Assembly (NCBI GenBank): GCA_026708635.1
Contig: JAPOUP010000151.1
Span: 1-32,968 of the forward strand
Origin: Rhodobacter sp.
GTDB lineage: Bacteria; Pseudomonadota; Alphaproteobacteria; Rhodobacterales; Rhodobacteraceae
DNA: 32,968 nt
Direction of reading: 5' to 3'
Every line of letters starts with the position of its first letter. The first letter of the stretch is position 1. Both the position numbers and the translations under genes were made by a program. Positions 1-8,331 of the stretch are shown piece after piece. The notes beneath the pieces are model-generated. The model had not been told where the DNA came from. It worked only from the letters and a program-made list of their open reading frames with translations, and did no database searches.

Positions 1-421
1 CGGGCGAGCGCCGGAAGTCGGCCACCGTTTGGATTTCCGAAGAACAACCTATTCTCATGAGCGACCGCCCCCGCGGGCTATGGCTGGCCAGAGAAGTTTC
101 TGTTGCGGCCCATTCGACGAACCCGTGATCTCTGATTGCCGCGAATTCAGGGGCGGGAAACGGCCCTCTCTTGTCGATCTCGTGGGCAACTGCTCGCAAA
201 TGGTATCGACCTGGAAGAGAATCGATGAAAAACAGGGGTTTGAGGTCTTTTGGGCCAAATCCCCCTGTCGGACTCGTTCGGCACGCGTCTAAACCGAGCG
301 ACGCGCCCGGTTCCCTGGTGTCACGCTCCACCACTCTCTCCCGTATCCTGACCATCCCAGCCTGGAAACATCCACGCATTGCCACAACTCGAGAAGGGGG
401 CACCATAAACTGAACTTCAGT

Positions 422-464
422 GCGCTGTGGTAAAGCGTTTCTCCCTAGTGGGTGCGAATCCCAC
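422..464 (+). other. tRNA-like D-arm and T-arm without anticodon arm
   Basis: CGCT GTGGTAA AGCG at 423-437 resembles a tRNA D-arm with the GGTA loop. GTGGG TGCGAAT CCCAC at 448-464 is a perfect 5-bp T-arm-like hairpin with a 7-base loop close to the TTCRANY rule. Only 10 bases separate the two, so no anticodon arm or variable loop fits, and no 7-bp acceptor stem could be paired. It is therefore not a functional canonical tRNA; it may be a remnant or a coincidence. Confidence 0.25.
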
Positions 465-582
465 CCAACAACTGTCGCTCCAGTTGATAGTGACCAAGCT
501 CCGACCGGTCCAATGCTTGTGCGTGAGAGCAGCCGATCGAGTACGGCGAGCGTGAGGTCCCGGTTGCGCTCCCTGAGGAACC

Positions 583-600
583 CGGGGATGTCCGTCCCCG
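583..600 (-). terminator. stem-loop directly after the GMC oxidoreductase stop
   Basis: CGGGGA (583-588) and TCCCCG (595-600) form a perfect 6-bp stem with a 6-base loop, starting one base after the TAG stop at 602-604. No T-run follows on the minus strand, so it is not a textbook intrinsic terminator. It could protect the 3' end or assist termination. Confidence 0.35.
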
Positions 601-601
601 A

Positions 602-2191
602 CTATGCGTCGTTTATGATCATGTCAGCGCCCTTCTCGCCGATAGCCATACTGATCGCATTCAGATTGCCGGATGGGATTTGGGGGATGATCGAACTGTC
701 AATGACGCGCAGCGCGTCGATGCCGTGAACCTTTAGGCTGGGGTCCACGACGGCCATGGCGTCGGTGCCCATCTTGCATGTCCCACAAGCGTGGTAGATG
801 TGGCTGGTGATGCGCCGGGTATAGGCTTCCCATTCGTAGTCTGTCGTGACGGAGTCACCGGGTGAAAGCTCGCCGAGCAAATGTGGCGCGAACGCCTTGG
901 TCGCCAACGCCTTCCGGGCGATTTTGGTACCTGTGATCAAGGTCTGGATATCATAGGGGTCGTCAAGCATGTTCATCTGGATGATCGGCTTGTCCTCCGG
1001 ACGATTGCTGCGCAGCTTCATCCACCCGCGGGAGCGTGTTCGATTTACGTTAGGTTGCAGTGTCACCGCTGGGCGATCAAGCATTTTGATCCCCTCGGGC
1101 CCGATTTCATAGGCAAACGCACCGAAGTGAAACTGGATGTCAGGGTATTCGAGACTCGGGTTTGACTTCACAAACGCAACGGCCGCCTGAACATAGGTAG
1201 CCGGGCCGCCCTGGGTTAGGGCGAAGCGAAGCCCGTGTTTGATCTTGCCGAAGAGATTAGCGTCTTGATTGTTCGTGCGCCCCTTCACCAGCGCCTGAAC
1301 ATTGCTAACCGGATGATCATGGAGGTTCTGCCCAACCCCCGGTGAATGATGGAGAACATCAACGCCAATGTCTTGAAGATGCTCACCGGGGCCAATGCCC
1401 GAGAGCATGAGAATCTTGGCTGAATTGAAGGTAGAGGCGGAGAGTACCACCTCGCACGCCGCTCGTTCGATCCGTGACGCTCCGTTTTGCGAGATCTCCA
1501 CGCCTATCGCACGCTTTCCGTCCATCACCAGCCGCTCGACAATGGTGCCTGTTTCAATTTTGAGGTTCTTGCGTCGGCGGATCGGGTGCAAATAGCCCTT
1601 GGCCGTAGATGACCTGATACCCCGATGCTGGGTGCCATGCGCAATGGCGGCTCCGTCGGTCGGTTCGGCGTTGTAATTCCGATTTTGTGGAAAACCGAGC
1701 TCTGCCATGGCCGCGACGAACACGTGGGCTATGGGATGAACGCCGCGCAGCTCGCCCACACTAACAAAGCCGTCCTTCCCGTAGACATCCGAGACGCCGT
1801 CTGTGTTACGCTCCAACCGCCGGAAATAACCCAACATTGTGTCGTAATCCCACCCGGTATTTCCTGCTTGAGCCCAGCCATCATAGTCGCCGCGATTGCC
1901 TCGCGCATAGATGATGCCGTTAATCGACGAGGACCCACCTAGAACCTTGCCGCGTGAAAGAAGATCGACCTTGCCTTCCCTTGTGGGGTCGGGCTCAGTC
2001 TCGAACATCCAGTCACTTTCTTCGTTGCCGATACAGTCGACGCACATGGCTGGGAGTTTGTAGCGTAGGTTTTTGTCTTCGCCACCTGCCTCTAGCAACA
2101 AAACACGCTTGCCCGCGTCCGCGGAGAGCCTGTTGGCGACAACCGCTCCTGATGATCCGGATCCAATGATTATGTAGTTCCACTCAGCCAT
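602..2191 (-). CDS. GMC-family FAD oxidoreductase (choline dehydrogenase-like)
   Basis: A 529-residue flavoprotein expected to oxidise an alcohol group with FAD. The N-terminus carries the dinucleotide-binding motif IIGSGSSGAVVANRLS followed by LLLEAGG. The GMC signature around GKVLGGSSSINGIIYARG comes next, and the C-terminal active-site region has IYHACGTCKMG (catalytic His) and PSGNLNA (the Asn/His position). Length is normal for the family. The frame stays open to 2242, but I start at ATG 2191: it has GAGG seven bases upstream and puts the Rossmann strand at the usual distance from the N-terminus. It lies 52 bp downstream of the GntR gene on the same strand, so the two are probably co-transcribed. 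A second GMC gene lies at 13146-14783. The substrate is unknown; context suggests an alcohol intermediate of the compound degraded here. Confidence 0.9.
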   Translation of the reverse strand: MAEWNYIIIGSGSSGAVVANRLSADAGKRVLLLEAGGEDKNLRYKLPAMCVDCIGNEESDWMFETEPDPTREGKVDLLSRGKVLGGSSSINGIIYARGNRGDYDGWAQAGNTGWDYDTMLGYFRRLERNTDGVSDVYGKDGFVSVGELRGVHPIAHVFVAAMAELGFPQNRNYNAEPTDGAAIAHGTQHRGIRSSTAKGYLHPIRRRKNLKIETGTIVERLVMDGKRAIGVEISQNGASRIERAACEVVLSASTFNSAKILMLSGIGPGEHLQDIGVDVLHHSPGVGQNLHDHPVSNVQALVKGRTNNQDANLFGKIKHGLRFALTQGGPATYVQAAVAFVKSNPSLEYPDIQFHFGAFAYEIGPEGIKMLDRPAVTLQPNVNRTRSRGWMKLRSNRPEDKPIIQMNMLDDPYDIQTLITGTKIARKALATKAFAPHLLGELSPGDSVTTDYEWEAYTRRITSHIYHACGTCKMGTDAMAVVDPSLKVHGIDALRVIDSSIIPQIPSGNLNAISMAIGEKGADMIINDA

Positions 2192-2243
2192 GTCCTTGCC
2201 TCTATGGGAAGAGATGTAGCCTATCGAGTTTTTCTGGCACACC

Positions 2244-2978
2244 CTAATCTTGGCGTATCACCTGAGTGTAGCGAAAATCGGTCGCATCGTGCCAATTGAA
2301 CGAGATCATGATAGGCTGGTCATCGGCCGCCAGGTAACGGCGCAGCAGAAAAACGGTGAGGCTCCCTTTTTCGATTCCGAGTTGAGCGGCGATTGCGTGT
2401 CCTGCCGACTCCATAGAAATCGTCTGTTGGACTTGGGCCGTGCCCACCCCAAACCGTTCCTCGATGAAAGGATGGATAGCGCCCTTGAGCATGGGCAACT
2501 CGGTGGCGATTCCGGCAAAATCGTCGTGAATGAAAATTTGGGAGACAGAGATCATTTCGCCGTCCAGCGTACGCCTGACTCCTTCCAGGAGCAGCCACTG
2601 CCGACCGTGAGCGCGGCCGAGCTTGAGAGAGAGCTCTTCGTCAGGGACGACGATCATTGAGCGGTCAATCTCTAGCTTGGTTTCCTGAGCGTAGCTGAAG
2701 AGTTGAGAGAAAGAAGAAAGCGACTGTCTATTCCCCTTCCTAGGCGTCAAGGATACAACTTCCGTCCCGCGCCCCCGGCGACGGGTGACAAGCCCCTCCT
2801 CCATTAGCAGGCGCAGCGCCTCGCGGATGGTGAAGCGGCTCGTGGAGTATGCGTCGCAAAGCTCCTGCTCAGTGGGCAGTAGCGTGCCCACGGCGAAATC
2901 CCCATCGGCGATGCTGTCGCGCAGCTTTCCCGCGAGCCTACGGTAGAGCGGGTGGCTCGCTTCTTCGCGATCTTTCAT
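2244..2978 (-). CDS. GntR-family transcriptional regulator with UTRA ligand domain
   Basis: A 244-residue protein with a GntR winged helix at about residues 10-78 (LLPTEQELCDAYSTSRFTI, then EALRLLMEEGLVTRRRGRGT). A UTRA-type effector domain covers about residues 95-240, so it belongs to the HutC/NagR branch. The start ATG at 2978 has ACGAGG six bases upstream. It is the only evident DNA-binding regulator in the window. HutC-branch regulators recognise palindromes of the form GT-N-TA-N-AC. The repeated locus palindrome GTCCGGAC/GTCCAGAC has this layout with a changed centre, so this protein is the best candidate to bind it. In this family the ligand usually releases a repressor and is a pathway substrate or intermediate. 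I see no convincing copy of the site in its own promoter. Confidence 0.9.
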   Translation of the reverse strand: MKDREEASHPLYRRLAGKLRDSIADGDFAVGTLLPTEQELCDAYSTSRFTIREALRLLMEEGLVTRRRGRGTEVVSLTPRKGNRQSLSSFSQLFSYAQETKLEIDRSMIVVPDEELSLKLGRAHGRQWLLLEGVRRTLDGEMISVSQIFIHDDFAGIATELPMLKGAIHPFIEERFGVGTAQVQQTISMESAGHAIAAQLGIEKGSLTVFLLRRYLAADDQPIMISFNWHDATDFRYTQVIRQD

Positions 2979-3003
2979 GGTTTGCCTCGTCGTGCGGATC
3001 TGG

Positions 3004-3016
3004 GGCGCCTTGCGCC
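3004..3016. repeat. inverted repeat in the GntR gene leader
   Basis: GGCGC-CTT-GCGCC is a perfect 5-bp inverted repeat about 26 bp upstream of the GntR start. It could form a small hairpin in the leader mRNA. It does not resemble the TTTGTCCGGACAAA sites, and no role is established. Confidence 0.3.
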
Positions 3017-3050
3017 GCGCTTAGGTAGACAGCCTTTTATACAAAGAAAC

Positions 3051-4274
3051 CTAGTTCGTCAGGGTCGCTTGCAAAGCATCGCGGTGTTCTGGCCCAGCGA
3101 TGGCGATAAGAGCTTTTGCCCGCGCATTGGCATCCTTTCCCCGCAGATCGGCGATTCCGTGTTCTGTTATCACGATTCCTGCATCCTGTGCGCCTACGCT
3201 TACGCGCGATCCCGCCTCGAGCTTCGGAACGATGCGGCTTTTTCCCTTCGCGGTCGACGGCAACGCAAGCACGGCGCGGCCCTGCTCCATTGCTAGGGCG
3301 GCGCGGTGGAAGTCACCGAGCCCGCCCAAAGCCGAGACGGTCCTTCCGCTAAGGCTTTCTGCGGTCGCCTGGCCGCTCAGGTCGACCGAGATCACTGAAT
3401 TTATTGACACGAGTGGGCCCACGTCTGCCAGAGCGGCCGCACCGTGTGTCTCTTCGACAGTACGCAAAGTTACTTGCTTGAGATGCGGAACGTCTTTGTA
3501 AAGCGCTTCAGTTCCTATAATGACGCCTACATCGGCGCGACTCACCTGACCGCGCCTCAGCAGCGGCAGGGCAGGGCCCGACATCATTCCACCATGAAGG
3601 CGCAGGGAGATCGGCGCATCGCGCAGGGCGTTGAGCACCCCGAACTGCACTTTGCCAAGTCCGAGTTGGAGAGCGTCGCCATTTTGCATGATTGATGCGA
3701 TATGTCCGCCAATCGCATCAAAAACCGGGCCTGTTTCGCCAATCTCATAGGTGATGAGTGGGCTTTCCAACTCCACTAGGGCAGCGAAGGCCGATGCAGG
3801 ATAGATTTGCGCCTTGGGCAGGCTCGGCAAATTTGGGTTCACCTGGACGATAGCGGGTAAGCCTAAAGCGAGGAGCCGCGGCACAAAATCCGCCGTCAGC
3901 CCAAGTGTGTAGCCTCCCTTCACAGGGGCGACTTGGCAAAGTATCGCGCCGATCTCCGCCCCCTTGCCAAGCCAGTGCCAAAAGCTGCTGTAGTGCATGG
4001 GCAGAAGGACTTGACACTCTGGGTCGCACCCCGAAAGTGGAAAGATCGTTTGAGCAAATCCGCCAGGGGCACCTGCCGTTGGGTCGCTGTGATTGATCCC
4101 CGGGACCATCGAAGTGACGATGCGCCTTTCAGCGAGTGGGCCCGGATCAAACGCGAGTGCGTTGAGGAGTCCGGTTGGCTCCGCCATGCACCCAGCGACA
4201 AAGACCGCCTTTTCATTGGGGAGGCCCGCCAGCAGGTCGCGCCACCGAGCGCATTTCACTTTGCTGACTCCCAT
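3051..4274 (-). CDS. acetyl-CoA hydrolase/transferase-family protein lacking the usual catalytic Glu
   Basis: A 407-residue protein of the acetyl-CoA hydrolase / 4-hydroxybutyrate CoA-transferase family. The C-terminal family region is clear (GIVITEHGIADLRGKDAN, then ALIAIAGPEHRDAL), and a mid-protein GDALQLGLGKV segment matches the CoA-binding loop region. In characterised CoA-transferases of the family the covalent Glu lies in a motif like IHSEM. Here the equivalent segment reads LHGGMMSGPAL, with Gly229 at the Glu position, so a classical glutamyl-CoA mechanism looks unlikely. The frame extends to a TTG at 4331, but that would place an operator-like site (4283-4297) inside the coding region. 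ATG 4274 is preferred, although no strong ribosome binding site is visible. It diverges from the MmgE/PrpD-ligase-amidase operon. Thioester hydrolysis or CoA binding without transfer is possible. Confidence 0.82.
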   Translation of the reverse strand: MGVSKVKCARWRDLLAGLPNEKAVFVAGCMAEPTGLLNALAFDPGPLAERRIVTSMVPGINHSDPTAGAPGGFAQTIFPLSGCDPECQVLLPMHYSSFWHWLGKGAEIGAILCQVAPVKGGYTLGLTADFVPRLLALGLPAIVQVNPNLPSLPKAQIYPASAFAALVELESPLITYEIGETGPVFDAIGGHIASIMQNGDALQLGLGKVQFGVLNALRDAPISLRLHGGMMSGPALPLLRRGQVSRADVGVIIGTEALYKDVPHLKQVTLRTVEETHGAAALADVGPLVSINSVISVDLSGQATAESLSGRTVSALGGLGDFHRAALAMEQGRAVLALPSTAKGKSRIVPKLEAGSRVSVGAQDAGIVITEHGIADLRGKDANARAKALIAIAGPEHRDALQATLTN

Positions 4275-4282
4275 GCATTGTA

Positions 4283-4297
4283 TTGGTCCAGACAAAT
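4283..4297. promoter_or_regulatory. operator-like palindrome in the divergent hydrolase/PrpD promoter region
   Basis: TTGGTCCAGACAAAT keeps one perfect half-site (GACAAA) and one half with a single change relative to TTTGTCCGGACAAA. It lies 8 bp upstream of the hydrolase/transferase ATG and 49 bp upstream of the GTG of the plus-strand MmgE/PrpD gene. It could therefore control both directions. Binding by the GntR/UTRA regulator is inferred. Confidence 0.6.
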
Positions 4298-4346
4298 CGG
4301 TAGCGGTGTCTGAGATGATTTGCCACCCCAACGAGCGATAAATCCA

Positions 4347-5708
4347 GTGCTGGGGATCAACGTCTCAGAACCGCTTCTTGTTGCGCTCGCCGTCCGGCTA
4401 GCGCAGCAGCCGAGTCGTGCAGAGCGTGAACGCGCGGCGCTTCACGTGGCTGACTGGATCGACTGCGCCGTCGCCGGGGCGGTGACCCCAGCCGGAGAGG
4501 CGTTTCGGAGTGCCCGCTTGGCTGCTCCCGGCCCCATCCACACTTTAGGGAGCGCACCGCTTGCACCGCCTGCCGCCGCATTCATGATGGGTTCCCTCGG
4601 CAACCCCCTCGAAATGGACGACATTGAGCGGGAAGCGATCTTGCACCCGGGCCCGGTGATCGTTCCAGCGGCACTCGTTGCCGCGCAGATGTTTGGCGCG
4701 ACCGGGGCTCAACTTCTTGATGCGGTCACAGTGGGCTACGAGGCAACGATCCGTTTAGGCCGCTCGGTGGGGTCTCGCCACTACGCGAACTGGCACAATA
4801 CGGCGACATGCGGACCCATCGGCGCGGCCGTGGCGGTGGCTAGGCTTCTAGGATTGGGCGAGCGGCGCACCGTTTGGGCCATGGGTAACGCGCTCACCCA
4901 GTCCTCGGGCCTTTGGGCAATGCGCCACGAAGACGTGATGACCAAGCAACTCCACACTGCCCGCGCCGCCGAAGCGGGTCTCACCGCCGCCTGCCTGGCG
5001 GCTGACGGCGTGAGTGGCCCGGCGCAAATACTCGAAGGTCCCCAAGGATTTTACGCCGCGCTCTGCCCCAATCCACGACCAGAAGCGATACTCGAAGAGG
5101 CCGGTGGCTGGGCGGTTCATAGTGTGAGCTTCAAGCCCTGGCCTGCTTGCCGTCACGCCCACGCCGCCATCGACGCGGGTCTGGCCCTGCGCGACCGTGG
5201 TCTCGACTTGGCACGCATTGATGGTATTGAGATTGCCGCCTATGCCGATGCCGTCACATTCTGCGACAGAGCCCGGCCGACCACGACGCTTGAGGCAAAG
5301 TTTTCGCTGCAACACGTGGTTGCTTCTGCCCTGATTGACGGCCCGCCGAACCTAGAGACATTCGAGGCTGTTGCCCGCGAACGAGAGGATATCGTCCGGC
5401 TTCGGACGTGCACGACCGTCCGGGAAGATGCGGGCCTAACCCAAGCCTACCCGAGCCGCTACGGCACGCAAGTCACTGTTCGGACGCCTGACGGCGAGAT
5501 CAGCGAATTGCGGGCCGATGCTTTGGGAGACCCGGAGATGCCTATGACGGCCGAGGCACATGTCCGCAAGTCGCATCTCCTTTTCGGCGCAGCCTCGCTG
5601 ACACCGGAGGTTGCGGATCGTGCGCGCGCCGCCTGTATCGCGCTGCCAGACGCGCCAGACCTCAAAGATCTCATAGATGCTCTTCCCAGCCGCAAGGTCC
5701 TGTCATGA
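4347..5708 (+). CDS. MmgE/PrpD-family protein (first copy)
   Basis: A 453-residue MmgE/PrpD protein. The family includes 2-methylcitrate dehydratase, cis-aconitate decarboxylase and iminodisuccinate epimerase, all acting on branched or substituted polycarboxylates. Visible family landmarks are the N-terminal helical region with LHVADWIDCAVAG, the segment SRHYANWHNTATCGPIGAAVAVARLLGL, and VSFKPWPACRHAHAAIDAGL near residue 265. Length is normal. I start at GTG 4347; a TTG at 4320 in frame is an alternative, and neither has a strong ribosome binding site. The stop overlaps the next start in an ATGA, so it is coupled to the PaaK-like ligase. A distinct second family member lies at 10914-12287. 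Which reaction it catalyses cannot be told from the sequence. Confidence 0.85.
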   Translation: MLGINVSEPLLVALAVRLAQQPSRAERERAALHVADWIDCAVAGAVTPAGEAFRSARLAAPGPIHTLGSAPLAPPAAAFMMGSLGNPLEMDDIEREAILHPGPVIVPAALVAAQMFGATGAQLLDAVTVGYEATIRLGRSVGSRHYANWHNTATCGPIGAAVAVARLLGLGERRTVWAMGNALTQSSGLWAMRHEDVMTKQLHTARAAEAGLTAACLAADGVSGPAQILEGPQGFYAALCPNPRPEAILEEAGGWAVHSVSFKPWPACRHAHAAIDAGLALRDRGLDLARIDGIEIAAYADAVTFCDRARPTTTLEAKFSLQHVVASALIDGPPNLETFEAVAREREDIVRLRTCTTVREDAGLTQAYPSRYGTQVTVRTPDGEISELRADALGDPEMPMTAEAHVRKSHLLFGAASLTPEVADRARAACIALPDAPDLKDLIDALPSRKVLS

Positions 5709-7084
5709 CCTACAGTTCCTATTTCGACCATCTCGACATTCCCGCGATCCGCTCCGATCATCCCATTGGCCCGGACTTCCTCGCTACGTTTTCTGGCATG
5801 TCCCGCGACGCCCTTCGGTCGCGGCAAGAAGCGCTCTTCGCTAAGGTGATGACCGCTGCATGGAAAGTGCCTTTCTATCGGCGCCACTGGGGTGCTGCCG
5901 GCGTAGAGCCGGGTGACGTCAAGGGGCTCGATGACCTGCCGAAGTTGCCGGCCTACGACAAATCTGACCTCATGGGCTCTGTGGAGGCGTATCCACCCAT
6001 CGGCGATTTTCATGGACTGCCTGACAACGGTCCCCGCATACCACTGATTTTCCAGACAACCTCTGGCACAACAGGCAAGCCGCAGCCTTTGCTCTTCGGT
6101 CCGCGATCTCGGGAAATCCAGTCGCTGCTTTTAGGGCGGCTCTATCTCCTTCAAGGGCTCACGAACCGCGATGTGCTTCACTCGGTCTATGGCCACGGGA
6201 TGGTCAATGGTGGCCACTACGTGCGTGAGGCAGTCAATCACTGGATCGGCGCACCGCTCCTGTCTGCGGGTACGGGGATAGAGACGCGGTCTGCCAATCA
6301 GGTGAAGCTCATGCGCGACTTCGGAGTCACGGCTATCATCGGCTTTGGCGACTATATCAAACGCTTGGCGAAGGTTGCTGCCAGTGAAGGCCTCATGCCG
6401 GGTGAGGACATCCCGATTCGCGTGATATCCGGCCATTTGGGCGCCGAGACGGCAGCAACCATGGCCGAGGCCTGGCCCGGTGCCGAGGTGTTCGACTGGT
6501 ACGGCGTCGGAGATACCGGGATCATCGCTGGCGAAATCACCTCCGGCGGTGGGATGGTCACTTGGGAAGATGCCCAGTTCCTCGAGATCTTGGACGTCGA
6601 CACCCATGCGCCCGTGGCCGATGGGGAGATCGGCGACATGGTTTGCACGTGTCTCTATAAAGACGATGTCTTTCCCATTATCCGTTTCAACACCCATGAC
6701 GTGAGTCAGGAGGTTGCCGCTTCCAATTCTCTAGATTTGCCGTTCCGCAGTATTGCGGGCTTTATGGGGCGCTCTGACAACATGGTGAAACTAAGGGGGA
6801 TTAACATATACCCCCAAGGTATCGGGACACTTCTCGCAGGCGAGTATTCGGTTGCCACTGGGGAGTTTTACTGTGAGGTGCGCCGCGAATGCGGGCGTGA
6901 AGAGATGATAGTTGTCGTGGAAGCCACTGATCAGGACGAGGCGCTATGCGGGAAGATGGAAGCCACACTCCGAACAAGGCTTGGCGTCGCGATCGAGGTG
7001 CGTTTAGTGTCGCCGGGGAGTACGGCTAAAGTAACCGGCATCGAGACGCGGCAGAAGCCCATCCGTCTCGTCAGTGCCCAATGA
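5705..7084 (+). CDS. PaaK-like acyl/aryl-CoA ligase (AMP-forming)
   Basis: A 459-residue adenylate-forming enzyme of the phenylacetate-CoA ligase type. It should activate a carboxylic acid with ATP and CoA. The ATP-binding loop TTSGTTGKP lies at about residues 118-126. WYGVGDTG and the FPIIRFNTHD segment follow, and a C-terminal hinge RSDNMVKLRGINIYP precedes the small domain with its ferredoxin-like fold. Length agrees with PaaK (about 430-460) and is much shorter than fatty-acyl-CoA ligases. It sits between MmgE/PrpD and the amidase with ATGA overlaps on both sides, which implies tight translational coupling. The substrate is unknown: PaaK relatives use aromatic acids but many homologues do not. 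In this locus it probably activates the acid freed by the amidase or made by the oxidoreductases. Confidence 0.85.
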   Translation: MTYSSYFDHLDIPAIRSDHPIGPDFLATFSGMSRDALRSRQEALFAKVMTAAWKVPFYRRHWGAAGVEPGDVKGLDDLPKLPAYDKSDLMGSVEAYPPIGDFHGLPDNGPRIPLIFQTTSGTTGKPQPLLFGPRSREIQSLLLGRLYLLQGLTNRDVLHSVYGHGMVNGGHYVREAVNHWIGAPLLSAGTGIETRSANQVKLMRDFGVTAIIGFGDYIKRLAKVAASEGLMPGEDIPIRVISGHLGAETAATMAEAWPGAEVFDWYGVGDTGIIAGEITSGGGMVTWEDAQFLEILDVDTHAPVADGEIGDMVCTCLYKDDVFPIIRFNTHDVSQEVAASNSLDLPFRSIAGFMGRSDNMVKLRGINIYPQGIGTLLAGEYSVATGEFYCEVRRECGREEMIVVVEATDQDEALCGKMEATLRTRLGVAIEVRLVSPGSTAKVTGIETRQKPIRLVSAQ

Positions 7085-8322
7085 AAAGCTCCGAGCGGCT
7101 AGAGGTGGCACTCAGCAGGATCGCGGCAAAGAATGGCGACTGGCACATCGTCACGTCACTCGACGAAGCGCGGGCACGCGCGGATGCCCTTGTCTCTGAC
7201 GACCGGCACGCGCGCGGTGCCGCTCTCGGTCCACTTGACGGCACGCTCGTCGGCGTCAAGGACAATCTTGCCGTCGAGGGTCTCCCCTGGACCGCAGGGA
7301 TCGAGGCCTACCGGTCACGCATCGCCACCAGAGATAGCGCCGCTGTGGCACGGCTTCGCCATGCGGGTGCGGTGATCTTAGGGACGCTTAACATGCATGA
7401 AGGCGCGTTGGGTGCCACCACCGACAATCCCGCCTATGGTCGCTGCGCCAATCCACTTGCCCCAGACCACACACCGGGCGGCTCTTCGGGCGGATCCGGT
7501 GCGGCAATCGCGGCGGGGTTTATGGAAGTTACCTTAGGCACCGACACAATGGGTTCCGTGAGAATACCTGCTGCGTATTGTGGCTGTTATGGTCTCAAAC
7601 CCACCGATGGGACGGTCCCTCGGGACGGTTTGACACTCCTATCGCCGAGTCTCGACACTGTCGGACCCTTGGCAGCGAATTTGGAGCTCCTTTCAGCCGC
7701 GCATGCCGTTCTTGCCGCGTTGCCCGGCAAAATGGCGCGTCCGGTGCCAGCGCGGCCGCGTGTGGGCGTGCCCCTTCAAATGGCCCTCTCGAAGTGTGAA
7801 TCCGCAGTCATGGACGCGTTCTCTGGAGCGCGTGACGCTATTGGTGCCCATGCGGACGTCGTCGACGTCGATATGCGCGCCTGGGATCCAAGCGTAGCGC
7901 TGCGCGGCGGTCTATTGATCGCAGAGGCAGAGGGAGCCGTCGCTTTGAGCGCACTGCTTGACGCTGATACCGGGCTGGGCCCGAACTTTCGCAGACAGCT
8001 GGAATACGGTTGTCGAGCGGAAAGTGTCCGCATCCTCGATGCTTTCGCGCGTATCCGATCTGCAAAGGAGGCAGCCCTCGGAGCTTTGCGAGAAGTCGAT
8101 CTCCTGCTCTTGCCCACCGCACCGCAGCGGGCATTTAGGCACGGCGATCCGGTACCGACAAATCAAGCGGATTTCACGTCTTTGGCGAATTTCGCCGGAT
8201 TGCCTGCGATCTCATTGCCGGTTCAGACGGATCATCTTCCGACTGCCGTCCAGCTTCTCTCCGCTCCCTACGGCGAAATGACCCTGCTGAAACTCGCGGC
8301 TGATGTAGGTGCCATTGCCTAG
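7081..8322 (+). CDS. amidase (amidase-signature family)
   Basis: A 413-residue amidase-signature hydrolase that should cleave a carboxamide C-N bond to acid and amine. The Ser-cisSer-Lys triad is intact: Lys60 in VGVKDN, Ser135 in TPGGSSGGSGAA and the nucleophile Ser159 in GTDTMGSVRIPA, with the standard 24-residue spacing between the serines. The usual GTDTGGS reads GTDTMGS, a mild change. It is slightly shorter than GatA-type proteins (about 480). GatA is also unlikely because no gatB or gatC is nearby and the gene belongs to a catabolic operon. It starts inside the stop of the ligase gene (ATGA) and ends 9 bp from the convergent crotonase. It may liberate the acid that the ligase then activates; the amide substrate is unknown. 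Confidence 0.9.
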   Translation: MKSSERLEVALSRIAAKNGDWHIVTSLDEARARADALVSDDRHARGAALGPLDGTLVGVKDNLAVEGLPWTAGIEAYRSRIATRDSAAVARLRHAGAVILGTLNMHEGALGATTDNPAYGRCANPLAPDHTPGGSSGGSGAAIAAGFMEVTLGTDTMGSVRIPAAYCGCYGLKPTDGTVPRDGLTLLSPSLDTVGPLAANLELLSAAHAVLAALPGKMARPVPARPRVGVPLQMALSKCESAVMDAFSGARDAIGAHADVVDVDMRAWDPSVALRGGLLIAEAEGAVALSALLDADTGLGPNFRRQLEYGCRAESVRILDAFARIRSAKEAALGALREVDLLLLPTAPQRAFRHGDPVPTNQADFTSLANFAGLPAISLPVQTDHLPTAVQLLSAPYGEMTLLKLAADVGAIA

Positions 8323-8331
8323 CGGTACGTC

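Larger units (their letters stand above)
1..601. other. left-edge stretch without a recognisable gene
   Basis: Short open frames exist on both strands (the longest plus-strand one, about 29-292, has 87 codons). None shows a familiar domain, a convincing ribosome binding site or a neighbour that would explain it. The stretch holds a tRNA-like D-arm/T-arm motif at 422-464 and a stem-loop at 583-600 just after the GMC stop codon. It may be degraded sequence at the edge of the catabolic locus. I see nothing else supportable. Confidence 0.5.

Noticed and set aside
422-464. A functional tRNA gene
   Set aside because: No anticodon arm, no acceptor stem and no encoded CCA context.
961-1020. TGTCCTCCGGACGA in the first GMC gene as another operator
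   Set aside because: Extra bases in the centre break the spacing of the half-sites.
3021-3034. GTAGAC near TTAGGTAGACAG in the GntR leader as an autoregulatory operator
   Set aside because: Only one half-site resembles the locus palindrome and the other half does not match, so it cannot be called a copy.
7081-8322. GatA subunit of aspartyl/glutamyl-tRNA amidotransferase
   Set aside because: No gatB or gatC nearby, shorter length, and an operon shared with catabolic genes.
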